Positions 59,843-64,000 of a DNA stretch of 64,000 bases are shown here, in pieces; within the stretch, counting starts at the first letter, position 1; the number at the start of each line of letters is the position of its first letter. Source of the DNA: Phallus indusiatus. Its lineage: Eukaryota > Basidiomycota > Agaricomycetes > Phallales > Phallaceae. Position numbers and translations under genes: made by a program. The stretch covers positions 369,391-433,390 of the forward strand of contig JAQFWX010000014.1 in the NCBI GenBank assembly GCA_027605045.1, read 5' to 3'. The notes below the pieces were generated by a model, which was not told the DNA's origin, did not search any database, and worked only from the letters and a program-made list of their open reading frames with translations.

Positions 59843-61582
59843 CTAAGCTGACGCTTCGCCGCCGCATCTGACTCCAACGTCCGGAGACTCCGTCGAATGT
59901 TCGTCATTATCTTCAGTCCTCATATGCACCGATGTTTCGTGATCGCCCATTTCCACGAGGATAGATTGGTGTATATAATTTGCTATGCTTCGGATTTGAA
60001 TGGTAGGTAATTGTATATCGGCGGCTTGAATTGCTGCGGAATTGTGTTGACGAAGATCCAAGGTGAAATCGGCGATTAAAATAGTCGAAAGACTTGAATT
60101 GGAAATGGGTGGTGAGGTTGATATGCGAGGAAGAACGACTATACCTATGTTGAATACTACTCATGATATTTATCGCATACTGATTCAGGACGCATAATTA
60201 TTGGCGTGATAATTGATAATTCAAAATTGTGCTTACACTATTTTTAAACTGCATTCAAAAATCAGTTTCTGACAGAACACAATCAGACTCTGAATTGCTT
60301 GTACCTCCTCAATAATTGCGACAGCGGTGGCAGATATGATCACGAAACTTAAAAGAAGAGAATTCAGCCATAAGAATGATTCTTCTTTGATAACATTCAC
60401 CTAAACCTCGAGACAGCTAATTAAATATAAGTAATTGTCTTCACGATGTGATTGCAACATACTTTGTCTGAGTATTACGGAAACAAGGTCATTGCGAGTT
60501 TGAATGCCGGTTTCACGCTTTAACTTCCACGTGCCCCAGACCTTCCATAAGCAGATGCCAAAGGCAATGAGATCAGTTAAAACAGTACAGATATTGTTGA
60601 CCAAAGACAATCAAAGTACTTCGATGAAATCATATTGGTGTGTTAGACCTATTATTAGTGACGAGTGATGTTTATTCAGACTTACAAGTAGAGCTAGGAA
60701 CAAACTGAGAGCTAAGTCAAAATTAAGAACAAGATTCCAGATGACTTGTAAATCCACTCCATACCTTTGGCAGTGTTCCTGTATTATTGATACTAAAAAG
60801 AAACGTGAAAATTCGTTTGTGTATTTTCAACAAAGAGACCCCTACTGTAAATGTCCAAAATAAACCCTCCCATAAAGAATAGAGCCAAAATTACTGTGAC
60901 GACCTTGTTCCCTTCACACAATGAGTATGCTCGAGCGATTAGCAAGCCTGAACAAATATTTTTAGGGACATTCATAGGCTATATGCTCTTCCAACCTTGA
61001 ACACCAACGTATCCCAACGTACTTACAACAACGTCTGTATTATACACAATAATACACCAACTGTGTGCTTTTTAAATTCATAACCCGTGCAATAATCATT
61101 ATGTCTTACCGTACTGACTGAAGGGAAATGTTGAAGTTGCAAATACTGATTGTGGGCACTGACTTCATGACTCATAATACTTACCGTGACTGTCAAAAAG
61201 TCCGACCCAAAAATAAGTGCTTGATTCAAAACACTTCCATATCTTGTAATGGCATAAAGCAAATTTGGAATGCTGAAAGGTTTTGGCGATAACCACATAT
61301 ATACAATTTCTTGTGGTATAGCCAATGTCGTAGTATAAATAAGTAGGCCTAGGATTGTATGAATTTGTATCTTAAATTTGACTGTTCATTGGCGTGTTGG
61401 AAACGAGACAACTTACCTAGAACGGCACACTCTATAAGCAGTGTGAGATAACTAGCACCTTATAATTAATTCACTTAATATCAAATATTCAAGATAGAAC
61501 CCTACTTAAGATACAGTGTTTGAATCAGTTCGGAGATGTCCACGCTACTGATAAAGGTAGAATTGGCGATACTATTGTTCAT
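59843..61582 (-). CDS. DUF6533-type seven-transmembrane protein, copy 5
   Basis: Blocks: ATG 61582 (MNNSIANSTFISSVDISEL); LAIPQEIVYMW-like block with FSIPNLLYAITRY; LLIARAYSLCEGNKVVTVILALFFMGG; LTDLIAFGICLWKVWGTWKLKRE with LVSVILRQSM; C-terminus MDLRQHNSAA, IANYIHQSILVEMGDHETSVH, stop 59843. Sister copy of copy 1. Open blocks, unresolved middle intron, unknown ligand. Confidence 0.66.
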
Positions 61583-62005
61583 TTTCTTCAAGTGGGAAGT
61601 GCAATGGTGCGAGGATGAATTGATATGTAGCTTTCGGGTTGAGTTATAGACCAAGCATAAGAGGAACGAACACACGCTTTTTAATGGACACTCCCAACTG
61701 AGCTGAGGCAAGAGAGGATGTCCACATTGATCTTGTCAACCGTAACTGCATGATTTTAAAATACCGTTCCCTAAAAATATCTCCGTCAATAACCTATCTG
61801 TCTCTTCAGCTCTGTATCCTCAGCTCGATTAACTTGAAGGTCATTTTGCACATTTTGTTACCCACCTTATTTGTGAATGTGCTCTGATCAATGACAAAGA
61901 CGGAGTCCCAACGGTTCTGGAAGAATAAATCGCCTGATTTGACAAGTAATAATTGGACGGGTAAGTTTGATTGGCTAGGAATTCAGTAGCCCATTGATGC
62001 ATTTA

Positions 62006-62113
62006 GCCTATCCTGGACAATTTTGTCCGACCTTTCTAGCCATTCTCAGACTGAGTTAGAAAATTTGAGAACGGCTGGAAAGGCCGGACAACGTTGCCCA
62101 GATTACTGATTAG
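62006..62113. mobile_element. 108-bp fold-back MITE with TA target duplication
   Basis: Two 36-bp imperfect inverted arms (62013-62048 and 62066-62101; CTGGACAA.. against ..TTGCCCAG). The sequence is absent from the otherwise similar tail at 35500, where ATTTATAGG is uninterrupted; here it reads ATTTA-insert-TATAGG, giving a TA duplication (62004-62005, 62114-62115). Confidence 0.75.
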
Positions 62114-62379
62114 TATAGGACCCACAGCGTGATTCGGGGGGACTGAGACCTTCACGATTGATGGACGATGACGATGATCAGCCATGACGATGATTGATGG
62201 TGATGACTGTTGCCGGCCGCATAAATGCCCATTATCTATCGGCCCAGAAGGTCAATTAATATCTGGATAGGACTCACAAGCCTCAAGCCTCAGCTCTGTT
62301 TCGGCCCAACAACGATGAAAAATGAGTCCAGGGAACGCCTCGATGAGTCGATTTTTTATGTTGTTGATTTCTAAGGCAC

Positions 62380-62501
62380 CAGTGATCTGGATTTTAGCTC
62401 CAGAGACGTGCCCCGGTCTGGAAGTCTCAGCTGAGACTCCCAGAGACTCCCAGACCGCGCCAAGTCATCCAGGATTGCGAAGTTACAAACCCAGATCACT
62501 G
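62380..62501. mobile_element. short inverted-repeat element, family CAGTGATTTGG (copy 3)
   Basis: Ends CAGTGATCTGG and CCAGATCACTG, with an inner fold-back (GGTCTGGAAGTCTC against the reverse of GAGACTCCCAGACC). The related tail at 35720 lacks it. Confidence 0.6.
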
Positions 62502-63419
62502 ATGAAGCCTTATGTAGGTATCAACATAGCAAGATCAAATTTTCCAATATATTCTCATCATCGTTGTTTCAAGCAAGACGTTGTTTTTCGTCGTCAAGAA
62601 GTATTATATTCATTTGGAACAAAGCACAACCAATGGACTTTGAACAACCAGAACTCAATGTACGGATTTCTCCTTTTACTTCCACGACTCGGAGTCGTCA
62701 CACAAGTGTTGTCGTTTTTTGACATAGCGGGATATCTTATCACCTGTTTTATGAATACGAATAAGTAACAACACTCTGTTTAAAGAGGCAGACTACCGAA
62801 ATAATAACCTTCTTCAAGCAACAACTTGTTTGCGAAGGGAGATCCACTTTTCATATTCTTGACAACCTGAATGATTGTCGATGGTCGGCGGTTCTATATT
62901 TTTGCACTGACTCTGATGATGCGCTAGTGGGAACTTCATGCACTCTTATTAGGCACAACCCTCCGCTAATATAGCACTCCCTAAGTCATCTAATCGGATT
63001 TAAAAGTACATCAGGGATATAATCACCACACTGGTGCTTGACCTTTATGACGATGCACGTTCTCGTGTTCAGCATTGGCTCGGAGAGTGCATCCTTTAAA
63101 TAAAGCCTTACGTTTTGTCCCAACTATATCTACCCAGATTGTCAAGAGCTCGGTCCTTCCGTAACGCGACTGTGCAGGCAGAGGCTACCACGCTTACGAT
63201 CGGCTTGCCCTAAGTATCCTTTCAATGACTGTTTTTTGAACATCATTTCGATACTGACGAGCATACCTGAAAAAAAAGAGTGACGTACACTGAAAACACA
63301 ATCCGCTTATCAACACATGGATATGAATGCGAGGAAACGACGGGTGGGAACAGTTGAGAAGACAAGAAGTAAATCAATTAATCGCAAATAAAGTACAGGA
63401 AGATAGTGGCGTTAACTGG

Positions 63420-63750
63420 TTACTACTAGAAGGAACCCGATCCTCAGTGAGCTTAGGCGCGATGTTAGAATAAGTCTTGCAACGTTGCGTCAACTTTGGC
63501 ATCAACGACACGAGATAACCAGAATGTATGTGTGAAGTGGGATGAGTCTACGAAGTCTCATTTAGACAGACGAAATTACGGTAGACGCAAAAGAATCTGA
63601 TTTGGCGGCTTCCTCGGTACGTTAGACTTCAAGATAAGGTAACAGTGTGAGATAGTGAATATACCTTCATTAGAGGTCGCTGTACCCCACTTCTAACAGC
63701 GGAGGAAGCCCGTTCAGTGACAGTGGCACTGGCGTTCTGATTATTGTAAT
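63420..63750 (-). pseudogene. HSP20 relic 6 (truncated)
   Basis: Close to relic 2 (36120-36500); HSP20 exon 2 remnants in reverse. It is cut at about 63750, where the leader-type GGGAGTTTCAGTGAT word follows directly. Confidence 0.6.
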
Positions 63751-63819
63751 GACATGGGAGTTTCAGTGATCCTGCCTCGTCTCGCTCCTCGTGACGGTAT
63801 CCGTGGTAGGTTGGAGGAA

Positions 63820-63960
63820 GAGCTGTGCTCAGAAATCCGGAACAAGACCGCCGGGTGGGCGGGCTTTCTCGGCGAATTCGGACGCCGTCTCTCGGAGTGA
63901 CATGAGACTGTTCTGTGTAGTGCTCTAGCAAGCGTAAGGGTAGGGTGGAGGGCGCAAAAG
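63820..63960. repeat. segment shared with the HSP20 upstream region
   Basis: Same words in the same order as 16483-16620 (ACAAGACCGCCGGG, GAATTCGGA, GGAGTGACA, GAGACTGT), in the same orientation. It lies at the window edge, so what it precedes cannot be seen. Confidence 0.65.
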
Positions 63961-64000
63961 AACGATGGAAACGAGTGGTGGCGACGACGCTTGGATGTCA

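Larger units (their letters stand above)
61583..63260. other. array tail segment 5
   Basis: Related to 35094-36040 but lengthened by two miniature insertions (62006-62113 and 62380-62501). No intact gene. Confidence 0.5.

Overview
This is nuclear DNA of a filamentous basidiomycete, most likely an Agaricomycete. Genes are dense in short introns (about 45-70 bp, GT..AG). They include a CBM1-GH5 cellulase, GH16 beta-glucanases, and a family of seven-transmembrane proteins with a DUF6533-type N-terminus that is typical of Agaricomycetes. A tRNA-Glu carries an 11-nt intron at the canonical eukaryotic position. No bacterial operons, rRNA or CRISPR arrays are visible. The species cannot be named from the sequence.

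Left part (1-24 kb), ordinary and accessory genes. A GC-rich, internally repeated stretch (1-1090) comes first. It is followed by a three-finger zinc-finger gene (2268-2838, +), a 13-exon secreted CBM1-GH5 endoglucanase (5162-7087, +), a secreted GH16 beta-glucanase (7449-8958, -), a class 3 lipase (10250-11734, -) head-to-head with tRNA-Glu(UUC) (11754-11836), and a second zinc-finger paralogue (12524-13116, -). Then come a single-pass membrane protein with a PPAY tail (14729-15835, -), an HSP20 gene with a perfect heat-shock element (17102-17743, +), a third zinc-finger paralogue (18455-19061, -), a second intact GH16 gene (20063-21574, +) and a convergent 7TM gene (21936-23658, -). Spliced models for the GH5, both GH16, HSP20 and three zinc-finger genes keep phase across every intron.

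Right part (24-64 kb), a decayed segmental array. A module is repeated about five to six times: HSP20 relic (-), GH16 relic (+), 7TM gene (-), then a non-coding tail. HSP20 and GH16 copies in the array are broken by stops, frameshifts and deletions. The recognisable exon blocks of the 7TM copies stay open in all five full-length copies (starts near 23658, 35093, 48471, 55900, 61582). Two younger large duplications are superimposed, about 31.8-36.7 kb with 58.3-63.8 kb, and about 28.3-31.8 kb with 48.9-53.1 kb.

The array tails have collected transposons: a CACTG-ended element (24501-28215, TSD AGC) holding a nested 9-bp-TSD element (25479-27820); a hAT element with a nearly complete transposase (38583-42044, 8-bp TSD); an AT-rich degenerate Tc1/mariner-like element (42439-44001, TA); and small fold-back elements.

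The intact secreted enzymes (cellulase, two beta-glucanases) suggest a plant or fungal cell-wall degrading lifestyle. The receptor-like membrane array and the zinc-finger trio are the accessory features most worth following.
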